In this document: positions 33,714 to 45,942 of the stretch, in pieces | Numbering within the stretch: the stretch's first letter is position 1 | How the letters are laid out: every line of letters begins with the position of its first letter | Assembly (NCBI GenBank): GCA_030180135.1 | Contig: CM058231.1 | Span: forward strand, 27,841,034-27,905,033 | Length of the DNA: 64,000 nt | Source: Orychophragmus violaceus | Lineage: Eukaryota; Streptophyta; Magnoliopsida; Brassicales; Brassicaceae | Direction of reading: 5' to 3' | Position numbers and translations under genes: made by a program | Notes under the pieces: generated by a model | The model's input: only the letters and a program-made list of their open reading frames with translations | The model's database searches: none | What the model was told of the DNA's origin: nothing

Positions 33714-36700
33714 GGGGCTTTTATATAAATGTCATTTTCCAATGGTCCATATGAGTAGGCTGTCACTACATCCATTAAACGTAATTCAAGTCCTTCTTTT
33801 ATCGTCAGACTAATATGGAACCTGAAAATAGTTGCATCCACCACATGAGAGTATGTCTCTTCATAATCAATTTCAGGTCTTTGTAAGAATCCTTGTGCGA
33901 CTAAACGTGCTTTATACCTCACAATTTCACCATTTTCATTCTTATTTCGTACAAATACCTATTTATGTCCCACTGGTTTTCACCTTTAGGTGTACAGACT
34001 ACTGGTCCAAATACTTCTCTTTTAGCGAGAGATTTTAATTATGCATTTAGTGTTTCATTCCATTTTGGCCAATCACTTCTTTGTGTACACTCTTCAATAG
34101 ATGTTGGTTCATGATCCTCATCCATAACATCAACTGCTCCATTGCATGCACAAATGTCATCGACGGCGATTTGCTGTCGGTTCCATTTTATTCCAGACAT
34201 GACATAACTAATTGAGATCTCTTCATTATCAGGTTCCTGAATTTCATTCATTGTCATGTCTGAAGTCTCTTCTAGAGATCCCTCATTCGTAATTATTTCC
34301 TCGGTTTCACCATTGATAATTTCTGCTCCTTTTCTTTTTCAAGAATTTTTATCTTTGGAACCAATAGGTCTACCACGCTTCAAATGTGCCTTAGACTCAT
34401 TAGCAGTTTGATTTTTTCCGTCTGGAATATTTATTCTTATCGGAGCATTTACAGCTGGTATAAGTGATTTGATCACACTTTTTGGGTCAGTAAACACGTC
34501 TGGTAATTGATTTGCTAAGTTTTGCAAATGAATTATCTTTTGAACTTCTAATTCAAATTCTTTGGTCTGAGGATCACGATAAGACATTGATAATTCATTC
34601 CAATTTATATATTTTCTTAGTTGTTTATTTTTCCCCATAGAGTTGGAAAAACAAACTCATTAAAATGACAGTCTGCGAATTGAACCTTGAATAAATCCCC
34701 CGTAGATGGCTTGAGATATTTAATTATTGATGGAGAATCGTATCCAGCATTATTCCAAACCTCTTTTGAGGACCCATATTAGATCGTTGTGGTGGAGCAA
34801 TTGGAACATATACAACACATCCAAAAACTTTCAGATGGGAAATATTTGGTTCATGACCCAGAACCAGTTGTGATGGGGAGAACTTTTGATTACTTGTTGG
34901 CCTGATGCGAATCAATGTTGTTGCGTGTAATATAGCATGTCCCCAAGCAGATATTGGGAGTTTTGATTTCATTAGTAATGGTCTAGCAATCATCTGAAGA
35001 CGCTTGATTAGTGATTCTGCTAAACCGTTTTGTGTGTGAACATGTACTACAGGATGTTCAACACTTATCCCAATGGACATGCAATAGTCATTAAAAGCTT
35101 GAGACGTGAATTCGCCAGCATTGTCAAGGTGAATTGCCTTTAAAGGAAAATCTGGAAAATGTGCTCGTAGTCTAATCAACTGAGCAAGTAATCTCGAAAA
35201 CGCCAAGTTTCGAGTTGATAACAAGGATCATGTGACCATCTACTAGATGCGTCAATTAAAACCATAAAATACCTAAAGGTTCCACATGATGGGTGAATCG
35301 GCCCACAAATATCTCCTTGTATGCATTCCAGAAAATTTATTGATTCTGAATTTGTCTTTACTGGTGAAGGCCGTATAATCAACTTGCCTTGCGAACAAGC
35401 AGCACATGAAAAATCATTAGGAAGAATCTTCTGGTTCTGTAATGAATGTCCACAAGAATAAGTGATAATCTTTCGCATCATTATTGTACCAGAATGGCTT
35501 AACCGGTCATGCCAAACTTTGATGTTTAATGTAGACTTATGGTCTACTATACCATTTACTTCAATTATATTAATTGTAGTATAGTAGAGTCCAGTGGAGA
35601 ATGCATGTATTTTTTCCACAATATCTTTAGAGGCTTGGGTATTACTTGTGATTTGAAGGTATTCAACATTACTTTCACTCATAGTCTCAATATGGTATCC
35701 ATTTTTGTTGATATCCTTAGAACTTAATTAAGTTTTTTTTTAGACTTAGGGGAGTATAATGCATTAACAATTTCGAATTTTGTCCCATAGGCAATGATTT
35801 ATTTTCTCTTCCAAAGCCTTCTATTATCTTTGCACTACCTGTTACAATACTTATACTTTTTTCTTTCATTGTCAAACAAGTGAAATAATTCTTATTTTTT
35901 TAAATAGTGTGGCAGTTGCACTATCTGTCAAGCATAAATATCCACCATTAATTTTCTTCAAATAAAAAATAAAATAAATTAATGTTTCATTTAAATAATT
36001 CAATAGTATTAACTTAATAAATCAACTTTAACCAGAAACATCAATTCATAGAATAAAAATAAAAACCAAAATTCAAATAACTAAAAGCCAAAATATGAGA
36101 ATAAAAATCAAGCAACAAGGTTCTTTAAATAATTATAACGAAATCACTTGTTCTCTTCATCAAGGAGAAAGTCGGAGAGATCCATGTGAGTAGTATCACC
36201 AAGGGAAAAATCATCTTCTCCATCTTTGTACACCAAATTTGTTTCCACTTTCTTTCCCTTTTGCTTCATTGATTGTTGATAGAGTTCAACAAGATGCTTT
36301 GTTGTACGACATGTTCGAGACCAATGATCTTTTCCTCCATAGCGGTAACATACATTCAAAAGTGTTGCTTTCTCTTGCTTGTTACCATCTTTGTTTTCCC
36401 ACTTCTGGTGAGAGTATGAGTTCTTAAACTGAACTCCACGGCCTCGTCCTCGAAAGTATCCACGTCCACGTCCATGTCCACGACCACGACCACTTATGTA
36501 TCCACTTCCTTGGCCACTGTTATTGGTCTTATCATAGGATGTCACATTCGCTTCAGGGAATGGAGCAGAGCTAGTTGGACGTAATCCATGATTTTTCAGC
36601 AACAACTCATTATTTTTCTCAGCCACAAGGAGACAAGAAATAAGTTGGGAATACTTCATGAATCTCTTTTCACGGTATTGTGTCTGCAGGACAATGTTAT

Positions 36701-37148
36701 TAGCATGAAAAGTATAGAATGTCTTCTCTAACTTATCTGCATCTTTCATTTTCTCTCCACATAACTCTAATTTGGAAGTAATCTTAAGCAAGGCTGAGTT
36801 GTACTCACTTACAAACTTAAAGTCTTGTAGTCTCATATGAGTCCAATCATAGCGAGCTTTAGGTAAAATCACAGTTTTTTTTTATGATCATACCTTTCCT
36901 TTAGTTCATTCCATAGGATTTGTGTATTTTTCACACTTAAGTACTCATTCTTGAGATTCTCATGGAGGTGATAGCGAAGAAATATCATAGCCTTTAATTT
37001 ATCTTTGCTTTTGAGTTTGATTTCCTTCTTTGATGGTCTCAAGGAGATTTTTTTATTCTAGATTAATTTCAGCATTTAGTGCTCATGCTAAGTAGTTGTC
37101 TACACTGATATCAAAAACTCCAAATTCAAGGGTTGTAAGTTTCGACAT
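33714..37148 (-). pseudogene. E6 gag-pol relic
   Basis: Begins MSKLTTLEFGVFDISVDNYL at 37148, then hits stops. A long open gag portion at 36872-36144 reads KARYDWTHMRLQDFKFVSEY, YREKRFMKY and a Gly/Arg-rich stretch (SGRGRGHGRGRG), then a degenerate zinc knuckle CYRYGGKDHWSRTC. The protease relic (YLCLTDSATA) is near 35930. The integrase is in two overlapping frames at 35682-34724, with GDICGPIHP, LDNAGEF and NGLAESLIKR. The linker and RT are at 34638-33714, with KARLVAQGF and MDVVTAY. At least five stops or frameshifts are visible. RT motif YVDD and RNase H are outside the window. Confidence 0.85.
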
Positions 37149-38117
37149 AATTTACTGAAATATTAAGAAAATAGATCAAATTTCATATAAAAATATATTA
37201 TTTTCTACACATATTGGATCAATTCATAACTAAATCATGACAATTTCAAAAATAAAATTGATTTTTAATTTAATTATTTTACGTATTAAAGCCAAAAACA
37301 TTGAAAATAAAGAATACTGAAGCAAATATATTATGTTTCCTTATCATATATTATAATTTAAAAAGCAGTGACGACAATTCATTCGATATCCTAATTATGT
37401 TGGCATATTAGAAAAAAAAAATTGATTTAGCATCATTAGCTTGTGACGAGCCTATATATTTTACAATTAGTCTTCAAATCTTATCATATTCATTTACAAT
37501 TAATCTATCAAACCTTATCATATTCAATAGTGTAGATTCAGAAATTGTCAATATTTTCATAATAAGGCAAAAACAAAATAAGGCAATAAAATAAGTCAAT
37601 CAATAAGGCAGTCAATAAAACAACATCGGCAAATAATAAATTAGGAAATAAAATTCATTTAAAATATTTTAAATTTAAATTCAGTTAAATTAATAATTAC
37701 CAAACCAAATTATCATCTTTATTTTAGAAACATGATCTAGCAAACATATTCATAATAAAAAAGTGATGTAACATGATTTTAATAAATATGAATCATGATG
37801 ATAACATAAGTGATAAGAGTGAATCCACTAAGATGAATCATGAATTGATAATAAGCATGATTCAAACACAGGATTAAATAATTAAAAAGAGATAAATATT
37901 ATTCTAGATAAGTACCGATAACTATCTCTTTTATGAATATGATCCGACAAGACAAAGCCTACCATATGATTATGATCGTAAAGGCATAGCCTACCATAAC
38001 GATTTATTCATAGATTGTACCACTTATCATCCCAGAATAAGACATAAACTAAACATAAATTAAATTTCACATTTTCTGTGTAAACAAATAGAACGAGAGA
38101 CTATTGTGTTGATAACG
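37149..38117 (-). other. E6 leader, AT-rich
   Basis: About 970 bp of AT-rich DNA with no gene. It contains a partial repeat of AAGGCAATAAAATAAGTCAATCAA-like words at 37560-37620. ATTTCAG precedes the gag ATG by six bases. Confidence 0.5.
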
Positions 38118-38331
38118 TGTTATAACTAGAGAAGAGATAGAAGAATTGGTGTGTCTATTCTAATGAATAAAGAGTCCTTTATATAGGAGTACAAGAACTT
38201 GGTGACCAAGTAAAACCTAAAGTAAAAGTAATTCTAGAGACTTCTAGGAGATGGGCCTTATAATTAGCATCCATCTTATTATTCATAAATAATTTGATAT
38301 TAAATAAATCGATTTTGTTCTAATTGGAACA
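38118..38331 (-). repeat. E6 5' LTR (probable, about 214 bp)
   Basis: Ends TTATAACA on the minus strand at 38118, directly followed by CGTTATCAACAC. A minus-strand TATATAAAG lies at about 38173-38181. There is no partner LTR in the window to confirm the outer end. Confidence 0.5.
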
Positions 38332-38481
38332 TATTGTTGTTTACCTCAAATCCGACTGAAAAATGTTTGAACCAAACTAAAATGATTAAATCCAGATTAA
38401 AAATTATCAAACATGAATCAAAATATAAAATAATTCATATAGAATAGAAACTTTTATACCAATTTTAACACTAAAGGAAAC
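38332..38481. other. Spacer between the two nests
   Basis: About 150 bp of AT-rich sequence with no feature. It is probably older genomic DNA into which E6 and the LINE entered. Confidence 0.4.
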
Positions 38482-38858
38482 TTTTTTTTCTGACAACAAA
38501 GATTGAGAACCTATCTAGGCAATCTAAGTCGTTGGTTCTGGACCGATGTGGAAACAGTGTGACGGTCTTTTACGAGCACTCCATGGCAGCTTGTCCGCCA
38601 TTAAATTTATTGTGTGTGGTATGTGCTGAAGAGAAAATGTCGTGAAAAACTCCTTCCAACTTTCAAATTCCTCCAGGTGGATTGAAAAAACTAGCCATTT
38701 AATTGGTTCAACACCATCTTAACCAATTCCGAACAGTCTGTTGCAAATGTGACATGAGATTGTTGATAGAACCTCATGCATTCCATGACCCAAATTATAG
38801 CTTCAAACTATGCGTGCAGTGGGGAAAGGCTTTGCATAATGTTCGTGGACCCCAAAAG
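38482..38858 (-). pseudogene. LINE-A RNase H end and 3' tail
   Basis: The minus strand carries the RNase H end (VTFATDCSELVKMVLNQ) and a C-terminus reading MADKLPWSARKRPS, then a stop, a short 3' UTR and A8. It continues the frame interrupted by E7 at 46626. Confidence 0.8.
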
Positions 38859-39541
38859 TGAAGGAATGTTTAGGGGTTAATCCAGATTCAATTCTCAGAT
38901 TCAACAGTCCTAAACATGCTGATCTAGGTTCTCTTGAATAGAAACAATTGATGATCTCACCTTATACCTGTTTATGCAGCGGAAAGGGATGGTATGGTCA
39001 GAGATCAGAGAGCCACCGAGTGATAACTCCTCCAGAGGTTCACACACGCACACCAAGCAGGAAGAGAGGCTGCTAGACCACACGGGAAATCGGCGCAGAG
39101 AGAGAGGAGGCTCGCGGCTGGGGCTAGGGTTTTTTTCGCCTGAACTCGTCTCAAGTTTTATTTATAAAACTTGTCCAGTTCCGTTTGGGCCTTTGGCCCA
39201 AAAACCAATTAACTCGACGGCGTTCTCGCACTGTGTCGATCGACACACCTTGTGCATCGATCGACACACAGTGACTAAACCCATTTATTCTCTCTAAGTA
39301 CAGTAAATGCCTAGCACTTTTACCGTACTTCTGCTAAACCGTTCCTACACATTTTCCTGTTAGCTTAGGTGTGTGACCCATATGGGATCATATAATAAAG
39401 GCAATGAGTCCAAGACTTATAGATCATGAGCGGACTCTAGCAAGCCATCATGACCCCCAGTATTATATGACTTATGTCTGATCATTGACATACTCTTACT
39501 TTCTAGAGACAGTACTGAGATTACTGGACACAATTCCAACA
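38859..39541 (-). repeat. E7 3' LTR
   Basis: Identical to the 5' LTR except one base. The motif pair is at 39232-39270 and the TATA at 39159-39166. Confidence 0.95.
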
Positions 39542-40392
39542 ATCTCCCACTTGTACTGGAATCTCTGTATTCATAATCCTTTTGTCTCAATATCTCGATT
39601 AGTCATAAGGCAAGATTAGTGTCATCCTTATAAAGCCTAATCTTGTTCATCGGACTCTGATTTGATACTGACAATCCAAACGACTCGGGACAGTCCGTTT
39701 GAGCATGGCCATGCATTTTCCAGTATTCAAATCTCCGATTGGCCTAGAGATATTCACTCCATTTATATTGGAGGGACAAATCCCGTCTTGTTCCATCACT
39801 GTAAACTACTTACTTCATAATGTACCCAAACAAGGTCCTTATAACTATCGCAGAACGACAGCGTTAGACAATGATCAAAGTGCATTAGTCCATGTGCAGT
39901 CACATGCATGCGAACTCAGGTCTAAGGACTATACTCTATAGTCGTAGTAAGAATCTCTTATGACACAGATATAAATATCCTGAAGAGTTCTTATAAGCGG
40001 GTCATGTCCGGTCGTATGTTCCCAACATACACCTATGTACTGACTTTGATGCCGTGCATCTATGACACCATGAAACTTGGTCATAAGTCACATACCAATC
40101 TAGTCTCACACGGTTGTTGGTGTTCCATTTTCAATAACCTTCGACTAGGGACTGAATGATATAAGCCATCTATCAAATATAGTGTCTCATGATCAAGCTA
40201 AATGACTTTGATAACTCAAGATCAAGTCACTTACTTCGATGACCTATAAAATGGTTTATATCACTTTGGAACGATTATTTCATCACAGCTAAAATAATCT
40301 TGAAATAATAATTTCATTAAACATAAAAGAATGTTTTACAAGAACATATCAAATAACTAAATAAAGCCTCAAAACTCCCACTCAAATTTAGA
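39542..40392 (-). other. E7 3' untranslated region and polypurine tract
   Basis: About 850 bp between stop and 3' LTR, similar in layout to E3 and E5. The purine tract (minus strand CAAGTGGGAGAT) is at 39542-39553. No gene is supported; the 80-codon frame at 39699-39941 has no known domain. Confidence 0.7.
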
Positions 40393-43300
40393 TTACATTT
40401 CAATGTTTCTAATGCCTACAGCTTCAGTCAGATACTCGAGCTTAGGCCTTGGGAGTGGCTTTGTTAACGGATCAGCGACATTATCATCTGTCGGGACTCG
40501 GCTGATCTTGACTTCCTTTCTATCGATGATGTCACGTATCAAGTGAAATCTTCTTTGAACATGCTTGGATTTCTGATGTGATCTTGGTTCCTTTGCCTGA
40601 GCTATAGCACCATTGTTGTCACAAAACAGTGCCAGAGGCTCAGCCGCATTTGGTATCACACCTAGTTCAATAATGAACTTTCGTATCCAAACAGCTTCCT
40701 TCGCTGCTTCCGAAGCGGCGATATATTCAGCTTCTGTAGTGGAATCTGCAACGGTATCTTGCTTGGAGCTTCTCCAACTGATTGCACCGCCATTCAGACA
40801 AAAGATATAACCGGACTGTGACCGGAAATCATCTTGGTCTGTCTGGAAACTTGCGTCCGTGAATCCACTGACTTTAAGCACATCACTTCCACCGTACACC
40901 AAGAACTTATCCTTAGTATGTCTTAGATACTTCAAGATATTCTTTACGGCAATCCAATGGTTTTCACCTGGATTTGACTGGTATCTACTCGTCATGCTCA
41001 GTGCATAAGCAACATCAGGGCGAGTACAAATCATGGCATACATGATAGATCCTATTGCGGATGCATAAGGAATATTCTTCATGCGCTCAAGCTCAGCAGC
41101 CGACGTAGGGCTCTGCTTCTTGCTTAGCGTTGTGCCATGTACCATTGGCGTGAAGCCCTTCTTGGAATCTTTCATGCTGAATCTTTGCAGGACTTTGTCA
41201 ATGTATGAGTCTTGACACAAGCCTATCAGCCTTTTAGATCTATCCCGGTAGATCCGTATTCCAAGAACGTAAGCGGCTTCACCCATGTCTTTCATGGAAA
41301 AACAACTTCCAAGCCAGTCCTTTACCGACTTTAGCATTGGAACGTCGTTTCCGAGAAGCAGTATGTCATCAACATACAGAATAAGAAATACTATCTTGCT
41401 CCCACTAGTTTTCTTATACACGCATTGTTCTTCTTCGTTTCTGATGAAGTCAAATTGCTTGATCGCTTCATCAAAACGAAGGTTCCAGCTCCTCGATGCT
41501 TGCTTCAATCCATAAATGGATTTATGAAGCTTGCAAACTTTCCCAGCATTCTTTGGATCTATGTAACCGTCAGGTTGCGTCATATACACATCCTCTTCCA
41601 GAATACCATTCAGGAAGGCGGTTTTTACGTCCATCTGCCAAATTTCATAATCATGAAAAGCTGCAGTTGCTAGTAGAATCCGAATAGATTTCATCATTGC
41701 CACTGGGGAATAGGTTTCATCGTAATCCACACCGTGAACTTGTCTGAAACCTTTTGCCACCAACCTGGCTTTATAAATCTGGACATTTCCATCCACGTCA
41801 ATCTTCTTCTTGAAGATCCATTTGCACTCGATGGCTTTTACACCAGCAGGCAAATCAACCAACGAAAACACTTGGTTGACTGACATGGAGTCCATTTCGG
41901 AATCAGTGGCCTTGCGCCACTTTGAGGAATCTGGGCCCATCATGGCTTGATTGAAGTTCGATGGTTCATCACCATCAATGATCAAAAGATCATGACAGTC
42001 AGTCACGAGGAATCCTTGATATCTCTCGGGCTCGTGACGGATCCTCCCGGATCTTCGAACTTCAGGTACTACAGGTTCAGGCACTACAATTTCTTGTAGG
42101 TCCTCCTGCTGCTCTTCCTCTACAGGTTGAGCAGTATCCTGTTCATCTTGAATTTCTTCAAGCAGTACCTTACTCCCACTGTCTTTCTTAGAGAGAAACT
42201 CCCTCTCAAGAAAGTTACAATCCCGGGCAACAAAGATCTTGTTCTCGGAACGTAGATAGAAGTAATAAGCCTTGGTTTCCTTCGGATAACCAATGAAGTA
42301 GCATTTATCAGACTTTGGTGTAAGCTTGTCTAAGATCAATCTCTTGACATATGCTTCACAACCCCAAATTCTTAGATAAGACAGCACTGGAGCCACTCCA
42401 GTCCATAATTCATATGGTGTCTTTGCTACTGCTTTTGATGGCGCTCTATTTAGAGTGAACACTGCTGTTAGCAGAGCATATCCCCAAAGGGATATTGGAA
42501 GGTCTGTGTGACTCATCATAGACCGAACCATATCCAATAAGGTCCGATTCCTCCTCTCAGACACACCATTCCATTGAGGTGTTCCAGGAGGAGTGAGTTG
42601 GGATACGATCCCACACTCTCTTAGATGATCACTGAATTCTTGGCTTAAATATTCTCCTCCTCGGTCGGACCGAAGAGCCTTAATGCTTTTGCCAAGTTGG
42701 TTCTGTACTTCATTTTGGAATTCTTTGAATCTCTCAAAAGATTCAGACTTATGTTTCATTAAATAAACATATCCATACCTACTGAAATCATCAGTGAAGG
42801 TAATGAAGTACTGATAGTTTCCTCTTGCATTAGTGGACATTGGGCCACACACATCAGTGTGTATCAGGCCCAACAAGTCACTGGCCCTCTCGTTAGGTTT
42901 ATTAAAGGGGGCCCGTGTCATTTTGCCCATCATGCAGGATTCGCATTTCTCACATGACTCAAAGTCAAATGAGCCAAGAAGTCCATTCGAATGGAGCCTC
43001 TTGATGCGTTTCTCGCTGATGTGCCCTAAACGACAATGCCATAGAAACGTTTGGTTCTCCTCATTAGGTTTGAACCGTTTGGTATTAATGTTATAAATTG
43101 GCGCGGATTGATCGAGTATGTAAAGCCCATTCGAAAGAGGGGCACAACCATAGAACAAACTGTTGCGATTGAAGGAACATAATTTATTCTTAACTGAAAA
43201 ATCATAACCTTCCAAATCCAACAAAGAAATTGAAATAATATTTCTGCTTATAGCAGGTACAAAATAACAATTATTGAGTTCTAAAATCAATCCCGAAGGT

Positions 43301-44370
43301 AAAGACAACAAGTATGTGCCTACAGCTAGTGCTGGAACTTTCGCTCCATTCCCAACTCGTAGCTCAACTTGTCCTTGCTTCAGCCTTCTACTGTTGCTGA
43401 GTGCCTGCATATTAGTACAAATATGAGCCCCACAACCAGTATCCATAACCCATGAGGTGTTATCAGAAGTAGTTGTATTAACTTCTATAACAAAAATACC
43501 TGATGAAGAAGTCTCAAAAGTCTTCTTCTTCAATTCCTTTAGACCTTCCTGGAATTTCTTACAATCTCTTCTCCAATGCCCTAGTTCTTTGCAGAACCTG
43601 CAAATGTCAGTAGGCCCAGCCTTGGACTTGGGCTTGGGTTTTGGCTCGTCCTTGTCCGCGACTTGGACAGCCTTGGCCTTTCCCTTATCCTTAGCAGAGG
43701 ATTTCTTAAACCCCTTGCCCTTTTGCACCATAAGCACATTGGGGTCCTTGGCGGTTTTTCTCAAGTTGGGCTCTGCAGTCTTGAGCATTCCGTGAAGCTC
43801 AGGCAATGTCTTACTCAAGCCATGCATATTAAAGTTCAGAATGAACTGATCATAGCTTGCAGGTAATGACTGCAGAATGATGTCGCAGGCAAGTTCCTGG
43901 CTGATTGGGCAGTCGAGTTTCTGAAGATGATCGAGATAACCCATCATCTTCAAGACATGAGGACTCACTGCCGCATTTGCAGCCAACTTACAGTCTAAGA
44001 GGTTCTTAACAGTCTGAAACCTCTCAGTCCTAGCCTGCTCCTGAAAAAGCGATTTCAGGCTTGCCATTATCTCGATGGGAGACAATACACTCTCGAACTG
44101 CATTTGCAGCTCAGCAGTCATTGTCGCCAACATCAGGCAATAGACATCATTTTCATCTGACGAATGCTTTTCCCAAGCATTATGCAGATTCCTGGCGGCA
44201 TTGGCAAGAGGCCTCTCGGGGAGGGGATCACGAAGGACATAATCCTTCTTCTCCTGCTTGAGGACTAGCCTCAAGTTCCTTGACCACGTCAGGAAGTTCG
44301 TTCCAGTCAGCTTCTCCTTCTCGAGAACAGACCGGATCGAGAATGTGTTTTGAGTGCTTGTAGTAGTCAT
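40393..44370 (-). CDS. E7 copia gag-pol polyprotein (1325 aa), intact
   Basis: A single open frame carrying every copia activity. Gag runs to about residue 300 with a CCHC knuckle at C257, C260, H265 and C270. The aspartic protease has D310-T311-G312. The gag-pre-integrase zinc residues are H445, H450, C473 and C476. The integrase triad is D506, D569 and E605, with 35 residues between the last two. RT has KARLVAKGF (867-875) and catalytic YVDD at 999-1002. RNase H has D1172, the TEAEY segment near 1212-1216 and D1251. It ends RNIEM. Order PR-IN-RT-RH defines Ty1/copia. No stop or frameshift is seen, and the length is typical. The start is the first Met, matching E3 and E5, preceded by TTTCAGCT. 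Gag and pol share one frame, so how the gag:pol ratio is set is not visible here. Confidence 0.96.
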   Translation of the reverse strand: MTTTSTQNTFSIRSVLEKEKLTGTNFLTWSRNLRLVLKQEKKDYVLRDPLPERPLANAARNLHNAWEKHSSDENDVYCLMLATMTAELQMQFESVLSPIEIMASLKSLFQEQARTERFQTVKNLLDCKLAANAAVSPHVLKMMGYLDHLQKLDCPISQELACDIILQSLPASYDQFILNFNMHGLSKTLPELHGMLKTAEPNLRKTAKDPNVLMVQKGKGFKKSSAKDKGKAKAVQVADKDEPKPKPKSKAGPTDICRFCKELGHWRRDCKKFQEGLKELKKKTFETSSSGIFVIEVNTTTSDNTSWVMDTGCGAHICTNMQALSNSRRLKQGQVELRVGNGAKVPALAVGTYLLSLPSGLILELNNCYFVPAISRNIISISLLDLEGYDFSVKNKLCSFNRNSLFYGCAPLSNGLYILDQSAPIYNINTKRFKPNEENQTFLWHCRLGHISEKRIKRLHSNGLLGSFDFESCEKCESCMMGKMTRAPFNKPNERASDLLGLIHTDVCGPMSTNARGNYQYFITFTDDFSRYGYVYLMKHKSESFERFKEFQNEVQNQLGKSIKALRSDRGGEYLSQEFSDHLRECGIVSQLTPPGTPQWNGVSERRNRTLLDMVRSMMSHTDLPISLWGYALLTAVFTLNRAPSKAVAKTPYELWTGVAPVLSYLRIWGCEAYVKRLILDKLTPKSDKCYFIGYPKETKAYYFYLRSENKIFVARDCNFLEREFLSKKDSGSKVLLEEIQDEQDTAQPVEEEQQEDLQEIVVPEPVVPEVRRSGRIRHEPERYQGFLVTDCHDLLIIDGDEPSNFNQAMMGPDSSKWRKATDSEMDSMSVNQVFSLVDLPAGVKAIECKWIFKKKIDVDGNVQIYKARLVAKGFRQVHGVDYDETYSPVAMMKSIRILLATAAFHDYEIWQMDVKTAFLNGILEEDVYMTQPDGYIDPKNAGKVCKLHKSIYGLKQASRSWNLRFDEAIKQFDFIRNEEEQCVYKKTSGSKIVFLILYVDDILLLGNDVPMLKSVKDWLGSCFSMKDMGEAAYVLGIRIYRDRSKRLIGLCQDSYIDKVLQRFSMKDSKKGFTPMVHGTTLSKKQSPTSAAELERMKNIPYASAIGSIMYAMICTRPDVAYALSMTSRYQSNPGENHWIAVKNILKYLRHTKDKFLVYGGSDVLKVSGFTDASFQTDQDDFRSQSGYIFCLNGGAISWRSSKQDTVADSTTEAEYIAASEAAKEAVWIRKFIIELGVIPNAAEPLALFCDNNGAIAQAKEPRSHQKSKHVQRRFHLIRDIIDRKEVKISRVPTDDNVADPLTKPLPRPKLEYLTEAVGIRNIEM

Positions 44371-45929
44371 AGCTGAAATATATATAAGATAAAAAGGTTA
44401 TTAGTTAATATGTTCAATATGATTAATCTCGTATTAAAATTAATATGATTAATCACGCATTATATTCAATAACATAAGTTACCCTCAATAGAATATAATG
44501 ATTCCAAGATCCACATATAACCAAGATTAAAGTGGGCCACTGGCCGTCACCTAACTTTAGCTTATATCGGTAAGCCCTATATCGGCTAATTATATCCGTG
44601 ATATAATTCTTGGTTGTGAATCTGGGCCCGAGGCCCAATCCACTCTGATGTCTCAAGGCCCGGGACTCCCGATGGCCCAGTCAAGAAAACCAGACTATAC
44701 AGTCATGTAATCATTAATGTCTGGGACTCCCAATGACATTTATGAATCACAAACCGTCTTACCCACGCAAAAGCAGACACCCTCACACTGTAAGGCCGTG
44801 AATACAATTGAATGAGCTTCGACAGCTGACATAGCCTGGACAAGACATCCAACGCTTGATATTATTTGAGGTTCGTAGGTTTATTTTAAAATTTCATTCC
44901 CAAATAGAGGATTACTATTTTTGGAAACTTTCCATTTTAGGAAACCTACTAATTTTGGAAACTTTCTAAAATTGGAAACTTTCTAACTTTAGAAATTTCT
45001 TAAAATCCGAATCATGCAAATCTAGAAACTTCTAATTTAAGAAACTTTCTAATTTCAAAATTTCGGAAACTTTAATTTAAAATCGATTTATATTCTTTAT
45101 AAAATAAATTTTAAATTAAATCTGAAGAAAGACTCAAATAATTGGCCCAATCGTTTTAACTTCTTGGCCCGAGGCCTAAGAATTGGTCTATGTCCGAGAC
45201 ATAACCCGATCGTCCAATTAGATGACATAACCGGTCTGGTTCATTAAAATTGGTCTAACCAAAATTAATTACTACGACGACCACAATTGTCAACCGGTTA
45301 TTTACTAAACCGGATTTTCTCAATTTATTTGGTCCAACCAAATCAAATTAGAAAATCCTGGTTTAGGCACTAAATCCAATAATTATTTCGACATTGGATT
45401 TCTTATCCCGGTTTAACCAGAACTTAATAAAATTATTAATTCTGTTTATTAAACCGCGACGATTATAATTTTAATAAAAAAAAATTTTAAACCGAGCCTT
45501 AAACCCAACCGTATCGATCGATGAACCAACCGCATCGATCGATTCATCAACCGCATCGATCGATTCATCAATCGCATCGGTCGATGCTCTCAGCATCGAT
45601 CGATGCGTTCACGCGTTGAGCAGGCTTGGCCGAGATATGCGAAATCCATGCGATCGTTCGATCGATCCATGCGATTGCAGTCGATCTCTCGCGGTTGTAT
45701 CGACCGATCCATGCGATCGTATCGATCGATCCATGCGATCACAGCCGATACTTCTTTATGAAAATCGCATTCCAAATCAATATAGCTTGGATATGCGATT
45801 TCAAGTGTGTTTAGGTTTCAATTCCTTGTTGCTTAAGTGATTTCTCTTATCAGTAGTTGATTCAAAACACTTCTTAAACAAGAAAACAATCCTAAACTTG
45901 AATCTAAACAAGAAAAACCAGAACCAATA
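44371..45929 (-). other. E7 5' leader with predicted intron and motif array
   Basis: A 1.56-kb leader ending TTTCAG/CT-ATG. With the U5 donor at 46044 it predicts an intron of about 1670 nt. The array at 45513-45741 holds about nine ATCGATCGA-type motifs. Repeated AAACTTTCTAA-like words lie at 44880-45080. No gene is seen. Confidence 0.6.
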
Positions 45930-45941
45930 GCTCTGATACCA
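45930..45941 (-). other. E7 primer-binding site (initiator tRNA-Met)
   Basis: TGGTATCAGAGC on the minus strand, one base inside the 5' LTR. Confidence 0.9.
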
Positions 45942-45942
45942 C

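Larger units (their letters stand above)
33714..38331 (-). mobile_element. E6: decayed Ty1/copia element, 5' portion
   Basis: A minus-strand element of a copia family different from E3, E5 and E7. Its LTR is near 38118-38331, followed by a GTTATCAACAC primer-like site at about 38117-38105, a long leader, then gag, protease, integrase and part of RT. It is cut in RT by E1 at 33713; the remainder must lie left of the window. The LTR outer end at 38331 (minus strand TGTTCCAATTAG) is my best guess. It is the oldest layer of the nest. Confidence 0.8.

Noticed and set aside
38974..39297. 107-codon frame duplicated exactly at 46058-46381
   Set aside because: It is inside both LTRs of E7 and runs opposite to the element; no known domain.
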